A program made the translations under genes and the position numbers. From Neoceratodus forsteri (taxonomy: Eukaryota; Chordata; Ceratodontiformes; Ceratodontidae): a DNA stretch of 64,000 nucleotides. Shown in pieces: positions 1-10,073 of the stretch. The first letter of the stretch is position 1, and each line of letters starts with the position of its first letter. The notes under the pieces were generated by a model. It saw only the letters and a program-made list of their open reading frames with translations, was not told where the DNA came from and did not search any database. The DNA is taken from NCBI GenBank assembly GCA_016271365.2, contig CM057456.1, positions 1,400,797,001 through 1,400,861,000 on the forward strand, written 5' to 3'.

Positions 1-137
1 CATGGGGCGGAGCCGAGAGTTATACCACCCGGGTGGGTGGGAGGAGCAAGCTTGAAGACCTTCCGGCAAGATTTAAAGCGGCAAGGATACCTGCCAATGA
101 GTGTGGATGAACAACATATCCATGTCCCTAGAACTAG
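1..137 (-). mobile_element. DIRS-A0: 5' terminal repeat of a truncated DIRS-like element
   Basis: This is the outer end of a DIRS-like tyrosine-recombinase retrotransposon whose body lies left of the window. It aligns by eye along its length with 15518-15651 (end of A1) and 31448-31585 (end of A2). All three share a GC-rich block around CCACCCGGGTGGGTGG, an AGCTTGAAGA block, and a tip reading GTGGATGAACAACATAT followed by CCTAGAA. The tip is inverted relative to the sequence at 9986-10018, as expected of DIRS terminal repeats. An L2-like LINE begins immediately after it. Confidence 0.75.
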
Positions 138-632
138 CCATATCACACCTGTACTACGCGAACTACACTGGCTGCCAGTGTGATGGAGGAGCATCTTCAA
201 GGTCGCGTTGCTGACCTATAAGACCCTACACAGACAGGGACCGAGTTACCTGCAAGACCTCCTTCGGCCCTACTGTCCCCTCTGCTCTCTCCGTTCCGCC
301 GACGAGAGATTGCTAGAGGTTCCAAGGGTCCGTTTGCAGACATCAGGAGCTAGGCCTTTTTCCTTTGTAGCCCCGACCCTTTGGAACACTCTACCTCATC
401 GGATTAGAGACTGCCTGTCTGTCGAGGCCTTCAAATCACTCCTGAAGACTTTATTTATTTGAAAAGGCCTTTGGGGAACATGGTTAGCTCCAGAACTGCT
501 GTGGTTTATTTTATGGTTATTTTAATCTGTGTGTACATTTTATGGATATTGTTTAAATTTGATGTTTTTATATTGTATTAGCGCTTTGGTTATAGAAAAA
601 CGCTTTATAAATAAATCTGAATTGACTTGAAT
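138..632 (+). mobile_element. L2/Rex1-like LINE, 3' fragment
   Basis: This is a 5'-truncated non-LTR retrotransposon that keeps the C-terminal end of its RT protein and its 3' UTR. An in-frame reading from about 142 to 462 contains a LHWLPV block, YKTLH, a DLLRPY block and the motif TLWNTLPHRIR before the final FKSLLK helix. That order is typical of the post-RT region of L2/Rex1-type elements. One stop interrupts the LHWLPV segment. The tail at 580-630 carries the CGCTTTATAAATAAAT ending common in this group. It abuts the DIRS-A0 tip, so it either inserted there or was cut there. Confidence 0.75.
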
Positions 633-1084
633 AGTACCAGACCAGGGGCACAGTAAAGGAATGTCTGGTAGAAGGTCTGTACGCTATTATCATGTTTTGA
701 GGAGGGGATTGTGTGAATTGTTGGAATTTGTGGCCTGATTGTTTTTCTTCACAGGAAGCAGCAGAAGCAATGCCCCCCACCCCATCCCACCTCCCCGGCT
801 CAGCCTTTAGAGTGTGAACACTGGAAGTCACCAGAGAGGCTTCCTCTTGTTATCAGGTACAGGAGGGACATCCACTACTACTACAATCTAATCAGGTAGC
901 AGGACAACAGGGACCCAATTTTCTTTTAGGGGGGATAAGGAGGAGCCAATCAGGGAAGGCTGGTCAGTGAGTGGGAAAGTAATTTCAATTTTTTTTTTTT
1001 TTATCTATAAATGCTGCTATGTGGGGGTATTCCTGAGCTGTGGAACAACTGATGGTTTAAAGGTACACATATGTTGTAAATTGG
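633..1084. other. Unassigned spacer
   Basis: I see no coding segment or recognisable element. There is a T-run near 990-1003. From about 1085 the sequence becomes strongly purine-rich on the plus strand, which I take as the start of CR1-1. Confidence 0.4.
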
Positions 1085-1199
1085 GAATTCGAGAGGAGGG
1101 AGGAAGGCCGAGTGGGAGGGGCCGTAAAGGAGGGGACGGGGAAGCCGCAGGACAAGCTGGGGCAAGGCAGAAAGGGGGAGAGAATCACAGTAGGGAGGT

Positions 1200-2597
1200 G
1201 TGGGATACTTAGGGCAGCACAGATTCAGGGGAGGATGTGGCACCCAAATGGATGAGGGGGGCAGGAAAAACAGAAGGGAGGAGGGTTGGTGGGCCAGGGA
1301 GAGTAGATGTAGGATACAGGAGGGGAATGGGAGGATGGTCAGATGTAATGGATGCGACGCAGCCATGTTCCTAGGAATAATGTGGACAGCAGGGGGATGT
1401 CCAGTCTGTAGTCAGCTTGGGCAACTTAGGGAGGAAATAAAGTGGTTGAGATGGAAACTGGGAAGAAGGAGGGGAGAAGGTTGGGCAGTTGGGCAGGGAA
1501 GGAGGGAATAGGAGGATGTCCTAGATGGGCAGATCAGTGGGTGGGCCAAGGCAGGAGTCTAGGAGGACACTTAAGGGTCAAAGAACGCTGGAGCCAAGGG
1601 AACAAGGGGTAAATGAAGAAAGGAAGGAATTGGAAGGTGGTGGGGGTGGAGGCAGGGGGAGAAAAGTGACAGGTCAAGGAGGAAAGTTAGCAGAAGGCAT
1701 GACAAACAAGGGGAATAAGACCTTAAACAAGTTTGCAAGGTATGGACAACCAAGGGAAAGGAAGAAAGTTCAGGAAGCGGGGGAAACAGAGGTGGAACTG
1801 AGTAAAGGGGGACAAGAGAGAAAGGAAGAGACAGAGGACAGGAAGGGAAATAGGGGTAGGGAGGCAGGTGAGTCATGTAGAGGGGAGGTCATGGCATACA
1901 TGGATAGGCGGGATACTGAGGAGAGATGCACAAGCAAGGAAAGGGCATCTCCATGGGGAAAGTTCAGTCTGAGGGGGAAAGCAAAACAGAGGGTAACCAA
2001 GGGAAAGGGGGATGCTGGGGAATAGGAAGTAGGTGTCACTGGGGTAGCCACAATGAAGGGGGACATGTGAGGGAGGGTCAGCACTATGATAGCAAGAGTC
2101 AGGCAAGAGGAGGTATAGTAGTAATAACAGGGGACTTTATTCTGAAGGGAATAAGATGGGGTAACAAACATACAGGGAAAAGCAACAGGAAGGTGGAGTG
2201 CATGCCAGGCATGATGGCAGGGAGGGTGGGAGCAATCGTACCAAAATGTGTGGGGCAGGGGAAGCCTCACATTGTGGTGCATTCAGGCACCAATGATCTA
2301 GTGGACTGTGAGGTGAAGGAAGTGCAGGAAAGGCTCACAGAGCTAGGAAAGATCTGCAGTGAAGTGGGACAATCAGTAGCTTTCTCGGAGGTACTGCCAG
2401 TCCCAACGGCCAGCACAGTGAGAAAGCAGAGGAATGAGGAATTCAACTCATGGCTAGGAGGATGTTGTAAAGCAAATGGGTATGGGATGGTGGGAGAGTG
2501 GGGTAGGACATGGGAAGATAAGGACCTATATGCACCGGACAGGCTGATTCTAAGTACGACGGGCACAAGGGTCCTGAACGGTAACCTGAAGAGATAA
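1200..2597 (+). pseudogene. CR1-1 ORF1 (zinc/coiled-coil plus esterase-like domain), decayed
   Basis: The frame containing 1200-1511 has a CNGC motif, a CPVC motif and then a leucine- and charge-rich helix (QLREEIKWLRWKL), which is the usual start of CR1 ORF1. The same frame reopens at 1926-2597. There GDF stands where the SGNH esterase block I normally reads GDS, HSGTND matches block III, and DRLILS stands where DxxH is expected. The nucleophile Ser and the His therefore both look lost. In living CR1s this protein binds RNA and the esterase may act on membranes. Stops between the two parts make it non-functional. Confidence 0.65.
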
Positions 2598-2765
2598 TTG
2601 GAAAAAATCTGAATTTAAACGGGGGCAGGCACTAGCTCAGGTGAGGGTGCCCCAGACCTCCCCCCAGCAGGCAGAAAAAAGGAGAGGAAAGGGATAGAAG
2701 GGCAGGAGGAGAAGACACACATTAGGTTCAGGGGCAAGGAGGGTCAGGGGTTGCACTGGAGGGTG

Positions 2766-3440
2766 GGTCCTTGAATGCAAGGAGTCTAGCTAACAAGGCA
2801 GCAGACCTACAGGCACTGATGTCAGAGGGGGAAGTGGACATAGCTGCCATCACAGAAACACGGGCAACTCCATACCATGACTGGGACCTCAAGATCCTTG
2901 GGTACCATCTGCATAATGTGCACAAGGGAGGAGGGCACAGTCGAAGCCCTATGGGTAGTGCTCGAGAACACCACTGGGAGAAGAATTCAGGTGGGGGTGG
3001 TGTACAAACCACCTTCACAGGGCATAGAGTTGGATACGGAGCTGGGGGAACAGATTAGAAAGGTAGGGGGGAAAGGAAGCACTGTAATACTAGGAGACTT
3101 CAATCTACCTGGAGTAGACTGGAGCACCCCAACTACCTCCTGTAGCAGGGAACAGGTCCTCCTGTATGTTATCCAGGAGTGTTTTCTGACACAGGGAGTC
3201 ACAGAGCCAACAAGGGAAGAGGCCATTCTGGACCTAGTGCTATCAGATGGAGAGATTGTCCAGGATGTGGAAGTGAGGGAACCCCTTGCAGGCAGTGACC
3301 ACTGTACGGTGCAGTTTTACATCAGCATGGGGAAGAAAACAGCCATGACAAAAACAAAAGTGGTGGACTTTAGAAAGGCAGACTTCATTAGGATGGGAAA
3401 CATACTGGAGGAGCACCTGGCAAAGATACAACCGGAATGA
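2766..3440 (+). pseudogene. CR1-1 ORF2, endonuclease domain (frameshifted)
   Basis: This is an apurinic-type endonuclease that would nick target DNA to prime reverse transcription. It is read in two frames. 2771-3058 gives NARSL and AITET, the Asn and Glu catalytic blocks. 2877-3440 gives VVYKPPSQ, LGDFNLPGVDW with the metal-binding Asp, and GSDHCTV with the final Asp-His. All expected catalytic blocks are visible, so the defect is a frameshift near 2900-3000. The domain continues towards the RT at 3912 through a stretch with stops. Confidence 0.75.
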
Positions 3441-3911
3441 ATGTGGACCAGAAATGATCTGTCATTAAGAATGGGTTAAACGAGGCCACCGACACCTGTA
3501 CGAAGGCTAGTAAAAATAACTACAGGACCAAGAGACCCAGCTGGTATAGCAGGAAGGTGGTTGAGAGGGCGAAAGAAAAGTGGGAGGCCTTCCTGAGGTA
3601 CAAGTACCTCAAAGGAAGAGGACAGAGAGATACACACTGAAAAATCTCGAGAAGTAGGGAGAAAGGTCTGGGCAGCCAAGGCTGAGACAGAACTAAGACT
3701 CGCACAAGGTATTAAGGAAGGGGAGAAGGGCTTCTTCCAGTACATCAAAGAGAGAGAAGCAGCAGGAGGGAAAGGATAGTTACGATAAAGAGGGAGAGAG
3801 GATGGGCAGAAAAGGGGGAAGACCAAGCAGAGGCACTAAATGAGTACTTTTGCTCAGTCTTCACTAGGGAGGAGGATGGGCCTATGCCACAGGGAAAGAT
3901 AAGGGGAACCA

Positions 3912-5289
3912 TTGGGGGGGGAATATGACGGGGAGATTGGGGTAGACAGGGTCTTAAGGGGACTAAGGGAACTGAGGGTGGACAAGGCACCTGGTTCAGA
4001 TGGCATACACCCAAGGGTACTGAGGGAGCTGGTAGAGGTACTAGCAGCCCCGCTCTCGGAGCTGTTTAACACCTCGCTGGAGGAAGGGAGTGCGCCACAG
4101 GACTGGAGGACAGCTCATGTGGTACCTCTACATAAGAGTAGTCCCAGGGAAGATACAGAAAACTACAGGCTGGTTAGCCTAACCTCCATAGTGGGAAAGC
4201 TAATGGAGACCATTCTAAAGGAAAGACTGGTGTCCTTCCTTGAGGAGAATGGTCTCCAAGACGACAGGCCGCATGGGTTTGTCAGAGGGAGATCTTGCCA
4301 AACCAACATAATAGACTTCTTTGACTGGGTTACGAGGTCATTGGACAGGGGCAGGCGGTGGATGTCCTACACCTAGATTTCAGTAAGGCGTGCGACTCAA
4401 TGCCACATGGGAGGCTGATTAGCAAGCTGGGGGACCTGGGAGTAGGGGACAAAATGCTGAGGTTGGGACAGAAACCAGAAGGTGGTGGTAGGGGGGGGAA
4501 CTGTCCAAACCTAGGCCTGTAACCAGTGGGGTCCCACAGGGCTCAGTACTCGGACCTGTGCAGTTCAACATCTTTATTGGTGACATAGCAGAGAGGGTTA
4601 AAAGTAAGATCTGCCTTTTTGCGGATGATTCTAAGCTCTGTGGGAGGGTGGACACAGTGGAGGGGAGACAGGACTTAAGGGAGAATCTGGCTAGGCTGGA
4701 GAAATGGTCAGACATCTGGCAGGTGAGTTTCAATACTAAGAAACCCAAGGTCATGCATCTGGAAGCCAAGAATCCGAGGGCAAGATACTGACTGGGTGGA
4801 GTACAGGTGACAGTCTCAAAGGAGGAGAAGGACCTAGGGGTGATGGTCAGGGGTGATATGAAACCCTCGGCACAATGTCGGAAGGTAGGGCTGCATTGCC
4901 AGGGGAATCACCTCTTGGAGGGAGGAAGTTATTTTGCCACTGTACAGGTTACTGGTGAGACCACACCGGAAATACTGTGTCCAGTTCTGGTGCCCGTACC
5001 TCAGGAAGGACATCAAACTACTGAAGGGGTTCCAGTGGAGGGCAACCAAAATAATCTGAGCATGGGGGACAGAACACATGAGGAGAGGCCGAGGGAGCTT
5101 AACATGTATTCCTTGGAGAACAGAAGGGAGAGGGGAGACATGATAGAAACCTTCAAGTACCTTAGGGGCATAAACAGGGTTGGTACAGAGGGCATCTTTA
5201 ACTTAAGAAAGGAGGGTACAACAAGGGGGCATAGCCTGAAACTGGTGGGGGAGATTCAAGAAGGAACTGAGGATGCACTTTTTCAATGA
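3912..5289 (+). pseudogene. CR1-1 ORF2, reverse transcriptase domain (frameshifted)
   Basis: 3912-4376 carries DKAPGSDGIHPRVLRELVEV, a NYRLVSLTSIVGKLME block and the DDRPHGFVRGRSCQTN block, which are the CR1 fingers and palm. After a frameshift, 4558-4791 contains FADDSKLC, the catalytic Asp pair. 4807-5289 holds the EEKDLGVMV block and the CR1 C-terminal tail with RRERGDMIETFKYL. The motif-A region near 4372-4400 lies in another frame. The coding content is clear but the protein cannot be made as one chain. Confidence 0.75.
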
Positions 5290-5721
5290 AAGGGTGGTGA
5301 ACGTGTGGAATCAGTTGCCGGAGGAGGTAGTGGAAACAAAAACGGTGGGCAGTTTCAAGGGGAGGGTGGGACAGGGTGAAGAAGAAAATTAGGTCAGAAG
5401 GGGGCAGTACTGGGAAGGGAGGTGGAAGACTCCAGGAGGAGTAGGGGAGAGGAAGAAACTCAGGAGAATTAAACAAACTTCGCACTCAAGCAGACCAGAC
5501 AGAGCATTATGGCCTGCTTCTGCTGGCAAATACATATGTTCATATTCTAATGCGGAACTGCTCTTTTTTTTTCGTATCTATATAAATACAAGCACAGCAG
5601 GTACTCAATAGAGGGATGAACAGATAGACTTACAATCAGAGTTTACAACAAAACAACGAATATCTCAGCGCTGGCATACCGGATAATATTCTCCCGCAGA
5701 AGCAAGGCTCCCTGGCGTGCC

Positions 5722-5810
5722 CCATTGACAACGTTGGAGCTAACGGAAAAGAAAATTATAGTATATATAACGTAATTTCTAATTTCTGTAGTGCTCCACA
5801 TTGTCAATGG
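5722..5810. repeat. ICR-like inverted pair in DIRS B1
   Basis: The left arm 5722-5759 (CCATTGACAACGTTGGAGCT onward) pairs with the right arm 5772-5810 (ending GCTCCACATTGTCAATGG) around an AT-rich centre at 5760-5771. It lies just downstream of the recombinase C-terminus, where DIRS elements carry the internal complementary region used to align their ends during circle formation. Similar single termini occur at 43771-43812 and 44888-44925. A head-to-head fusion of two element ends would look the same, so the ICR reading is inference. Confidence 0.6.
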
Positions 5811-5829
5811 GATTCATTACTGATGGGTT

Positions 5830-6650
5830 CTAAGAAGCAGTACCCATGAAAAGCCATGTAAGAGAGAATACTGTCCCGTACGTCAACTGTGAACAGGAAA
5901 GGACTTTACCTGCTAACTGCTGCTTGCAAAACTCTGTGACCAAAAGTGCATCAGCAAAACTTTGAACACCCAATCTGTACTGCTTGGTGACTGTGTGGAA
6001 GAAGGACCATGCAGCTGCCTTGCACAGTTCTAAGACTGATTCCTCACCTTTCTCCAACCAGGAGGTGGCCATAGCTCTGGTGGCGTGAGCCTTGACGAAG
6101 GCATGTGGCCTCTTCTTTTTTGCCATATATGCCTTGGCAATGCATGCCCTCACCCACCTAGCCAAGGTGGCCTTGGAGGCTTTTTGTCCATTTTGGCTGC
6201 TCGAATAAAATGAACAACTTATCCGATTTCCAGAACTCAGTAGTCAGTCTACGGTATGTCCTAACAGCCCGTCGCAAATCTAACTTATGCAACTCCTTCT
6301 CCTTTGGTGAACAGATTGTGGACTGAAAGATGGGAACCAGATTTCCTGGTTCACAAAGAAGGCTGTAGAGACCTTCAGAATGGAAGTCGGAACTTTTCTG
6401 AGCACCACCTTTTCCTTATGCATGACAAGATATGATTCTTTGTGGGACAAAGCCTTCTTCTGGCTGAGCACATAGCAACTGAAAAACACATCTTGTAAGA
6501 CAGCACATCCAACAGTGCTGATGAAAGCAGTTGGCAAAGCTCTTTACAAAGAGCATTCTGGATCAGATTCAGATCCCATGGAAGAACAAGGGATCGGAAC
6601 AGAGGATGACTCCTGCTGACAGCCCACACAAAATGAATAACCTCCTGGTT
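5830..6650 (-). pseudogene. DIRS B1 tyrosine recombinase, C-terminal part
   Basis: This enzyme family joins the circular DIRS cDNA to the genome through a phosphotyrosine. The 6375-6629 frame has CSARR, the first catalytic Arg block. The 5830-6165 frame has VKAHATR, the HxxR block, then about 20 residues on LELCKAAAW, and later a QYRLGV candidate for the nucleophile Tyr. The pieces lie in different frames and the N-terminal core-binding domain is missing. In copy B2 that N-terminal part is present at 48325-48588. Confidence 0.65.
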
Positions 6651-6700
6651 AGTTCATAAGTATGATCCCAAGGAGGCTTTAAGGGCCAACACCTGATCTC

Positions 6701-7597
6701 TCAAGTTGGATTAAGGATTAAGGAGTGAGACTGAGTGACAAAAGGAACTCCTTGTCTCAGGTTGCTCTGATCCTGCCACCACAGTAGGGCTTGGATCAGG
6801 GTTCGAGTTACTGGGATCAACTTGGTAAGAGGATCCTTTCTTTGAGACCAAAAAGCTCTCAAATGGAACTGAATGTCCCTCATCTGAAATCTTGCTCCTT
6901 GCACTACTGCTGTGGAAGCAGCCATGTGTCCTAGGAGCTGCAGAAAATGCCTTGCTGGTCGAGAGACCTGCAGGGTGAATGAGGAGGCCAGGGAGACTAG
7001 GGTCTTTGCCCTGTCCAGAGGGAGGAAGGCCCTGGCTTCCTGTGTGTTCAGTTCTGCGTCTATGAAAGTTAGGAGCTGGACAGGCTCTAGAACTGACTTT
7101 GAGAGATTCAGAAGGAAACCTAGGGAGGTAAGCAGTAGCTGAGTTACCTGAAGGTGTAAGCTGACCTGTTCTGGGGACTGGCCTATTATGAGCCAATTGT
7201 CCAGGTAAGGAAAGATGGCAATTTTTTGCCTTCTTAGGCATGCAACTGCTACTGTCAGACATTTGGTGAATACCCTTGGAGCAGAGGTGAGGCCAAAGGG
7301 CATTGCTCTGAACTGGTAATGGCCTGAGGGCAGCTCGAACCTGAGGTGCTTTCGATGGGAGCTTCTGATGAGAATATGGAAGTAGGTATCCTTGAGGTCC
7401 AGGGACGCTAGCCAGTCCCCTGGCCTTAGAGAGGGTAAAACAATTCCCAGGGTCACCATTTTGAACTTTGGTTTTAAAAGGTGCTTGTTTAAGTATCTGA
7501 GATCCAGGATGGGCCGCCATTCTCCTGTCTTTTTTGGGGTAAGAAAATACCTGGAGTACAAACCTTTGCCCTGGTGTAGGGGTGGAACCCTTTCCAC
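6701..7597 (-). pseudogene. DIRS B1 reverse transcriptase, YLDN active site
   Basis: This is a 298-residue open frame. PKKTGEWRPILDLRYLNKHL is the RT fingers block, LASLDLKDTYFHI carries the motif-A Asp, and MPFGLTSAPRVFTK is the DIRS motif B. The active site reads YLDNWLI, with Asn (codon 7196-7198) in place of the second Asp. The frame ends at LLWWQDQSNLRQG, the linker that normally leads into RNase H, and then stops; RNase H is deleted. This is the longest clean RT frame among the DIRS copies here, but it would be inactive. Confidence 0.8.
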
Positions 7598-7599
7598 GG

Positions 7600-9398
7600 C
7601 TCAGAGCGAGGAGGGTAGAGACCTCTGCCTCTAGGGCAAGTGCCTCTGATGGAGATGCAGGTGGAAAAGATCTGGTTCTCATCTTTGGAAATTTTTTGAA
7701 GCTGAGAACCAGTCCCTGGCTTACTACTTCCAGGACCCACTTGTCTGACGTTAGAGACTTCCAGTCCTGGACAAAGTAAGCCAGCCTGCCCCCTACAGGT
7801 AGAGAAGAATCGGCCCTGGCTACCCCATCAGGGTGCCTGCTTGGCAGGGGCTTTAGGTTGAGGGGTGGAAGCAGGCCTGCTTGAACCCCGTCTGCCTCTC
7901 CCTCTAAAGAACCCCCTCTGGGCATAAGCAGAAGAGGAGGCTTGGGATTGGTAAAAAGGCCTATGAAAAGGCCTGCCCCTGCCCTTGGGAAGCTGCTTCT
8001 GAGGAGTGACCTGCCTTTCCTATAGGTGGTCCTGTATTCATCCATTTTCTTCATGTAATTCTCTGTTTGCTCCCAAACAGAGAGTTGCCCACAACAGGAA
8101 AATCCATGGCCTTAGACTGGGTATCCCAGACAGGGTAGTACATCTGAGCCAAGCCATTCTGCGAGTGCCACAGATGTAGCCATGACTCTTGATGACATCA
8201 TTAGAGTCCACTGCAGCATGAAATTGCACCTTAGATGCCTCAATACCATCTCTAGCCACCTGTTCCAGCTCTCTGGCCAGCTGGTCAGGGACTTGTTTTG
8301 CTAGAGCCAGCACAGTATCCCATCTGGATTTCTGGTATCTAGCAGCATAAGCCATATAATTTGCCTGTCTGAGTCCCAAGGATGCTGCCATGTACTGTTT
8401 CTTTGCCATAGCATCAATCTTCCTGGAGTCCTTCTCAGGAGGGTGTGAAGCTAGGGGAATATTTGCTTGTCACAGGCTGCAGCCTGCACTACTCCCACAC
8501 GGCTGCATTGCTGTGTGAGAACTCCGATCAGAGCCTGATAAAGTATACCTCTTGTCCATCCTTTTATCTACAGGAGGTATAGTGTGAGGAGTTTTAAAAC
8601 TTTTACTGTCTGCTTCCTAAAAGATTTATGCAGAGGAATAGACAGTCTCTTAGATTCTGAATATCCATCATTTCTACATAATCAGGCCTCTTGGTCATCA
8701 ACAGCTTCCTCAACAGGGAGCTGGAGAGTTTCAGCAACCTTCTTATAAAACATAAAATGAGAAGGGGACTGAGAGCCTTGGAGGAGAAACCCTAAGGGTC
8801 TGTCTGGAGAGGTGTCCGGTTCAGTGGGCACATCCAGGTCTTCAAAACCATATTCACTCTCCTCATACCTCTTCCCCTCCCACGGTTCATAAAATTCCTC
8901 AAAATCATAATCTTGAACCGGTGGAACCGGCCGAACCGAACGCCTCCCTGATGGTGCCGGTTCAGTCGGAACCGGGGAAAGAGACTGGACAATTTGGATT
9001 GCTTTAGCTATTTCTTCAGCGGGTTGAGAGAGAACTTTTGGCTCCACACCAGCTGACTTTCTAGTCCTTTTTGCAGGAACTGGCTCCTCAGAGCCAGCTC
9101 TTCGTTTGCCCGAGGAAGTATCGCCCTGGTCAGAGAGCACTCCCTCTGGTTCGGTTGGAACCGAACCGGGCGCCATCCGGTCAGCGGTCTTTTATCTCCT
9201 TTCCCTGAGCCTACCAACTCTCTTTTCTATGGTGGCAGCAGGGAAATTCTTACAAATCTGGCAGTCTGCATTGAGGTGGTCAAATCCCAGACAACAGACA
9301 CAAGTGGTGTGAGGGTCAGCCTTAGCAAAGGCTTCCCCACAGACACTACAGTGTTGAAACCCAGTGGGCCCGGTTTTTCTTTTGGGTTTCTCAGACAT
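7600..9398 (-). pseudogene. DIRS B1 gag-like protein
   Basis: The start at 9398 opens a 68-residue frame holding a Cys/His module (CSVCG, ADPH, CVCCLG, DCQIC). 8682-9176 is acidic and Pro-rich. 8038-8409 reads AKKQYMAASLGLRQANYMAY and RRMAWLR, the alpha-helical region also found in A and C gags. This region is known to be related to the LAP2-alpha domain of vertebrate TMPO, which derives from a DIRS gag. 7600-8050 is the linker to the RT. At least three frame changes break it. The role would be RNA packaging in the cytoplasm. Confidence 0.65.
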
Positions 9399-9963
9399 AA
9401 TGCCAGCCTAACCAAACTTGCCCGTTTATGGCAATCCGCCAAGCAAGACTCTCTTATCAGTTCCCAACCGTGTCACAGGTCGGGGAAAAAAACGTAATGA
9501 AATCCGTTTTTTTTAGAACCGATAAGAACCGGGAACCACACTCTAAAAAAGGACTAGCAATTTTAAAACAAAATCTGATTAGTTCAACCGAACCGATAAA
9601 TGTTTACAAGTTCCACACAGAGAAAACGAATGTAAAACCTATCTATTACTTACATTACCACAGACAGAGCTTGAACCGACCGGCTGCAGTATAATTTCGG
9701 TTGAAAACCGATAAAATAATACTTTTAAACCGACAAAATGAACCGAGCAGCAGGAGAAATCTCCGGAGCGACTGTTCAGTGAGGCGGAGTAAAGAATCTG
9801 AGTTTATGTTTAAAGATCAGCAGACAAAGCCTTCTAACCGAGCTCGCGCTCAGAGTTCCATGCTTGCATGGAAAGTTAACTATTTCACCTCCGGGGCAGT
9901 TCGAAGATGGGGACTCACTGCATTTGTCATAATACAGCAAGACTTCATGTTGTTTGAACTACT

Positions 9964-10018
9964 GTTACAGGTGAGTAACATGTTTTTCTAGGATCGTGGA
10001 TATGTTGTTCATCCACTC
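9964..10018. repeat. DIRS A1 left terminus (3' terminal repeat or half ICR)
   Basis: It contains GTTACAGGTGAGTAAC, with five-base inverted arms GTTAC/GTAAC around six bases, followed by the inverted copy of the right-hand tip. The same block borders DIRS A2 at 25924-25970. It lies about 55 bases beyond the recombinase stop. That position would suit either the 3' terminal repeat or one surviving half of the internal complementary region. Confidence 0.55.
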
Positions 10019-10073
10019 TCTTTGGCAGACTCCTAGCAGCTCTCCGGGAGGAGGGAGGCAAGGCTCACACCCC

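Larger units (their letters stand above)
1085..5552 (+). mobile_element. CR1-1: near full-length CR1 LINE
   Basis: This chicken-repeat-1 type LINE has its parts in canonical order. ORF1 has a Cys-rich and coiled-coil start (about 1341-1460) and an SGNH-esterase-like part (2110-2597). ORF2 has an AP-type endonuclease (2766-3440) and an RT (3912-5289). The 3' UTR ends around 5552. Its last 80 bases match the 3' end of minus-strand CR1-3 at 34502-34580, including a shared CATATGTTC-like end. The frame changes several times, so the copy is dead. The 5' boundary is a guess from the onset of purine-rich sequence. The 3' end directly meets DIRS B1. Confidence 0.75.
5545..9963 (-). mobile_element. 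DIRS B1: DIRS-like element with an internal deletion
   Basis: This tyrosine-recombinase retrotransposon is on the minus strand. Reading right to left it has a 5' UTR (9400-9963), gag (about 7600-9398), RT (6701-7597), the C-terminal half of the YR (5830-6650), an ICR-like inverted pair (5722-5810) and a left end at about 5545. The left end resembles that of B2 at 47066-47095 (TTCTAATG, then GGAACT, then CTCTTTTTT). Compared with B2 it lacks RNase H, the RH-YR spacer and the YR N-terminus. The right terminal repeat is not found; DIRS A1 starts there instead. Confidence 0.75.

Noticed and set aside
1770..2282. Minus-strand frame of 170 residues opposite CR1-1
   Set aside because: It is the shadow of a purine-rich plus-strand region: Pro, Ser and Leu repeats with no domain.
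9964..9979. CAG/GTGAGT as a splice donor of a host exon
   Set aside because: The same block recurs at 25924-25939 beside DIRS A2, so it belongs to the element terminus and not to a host exon.
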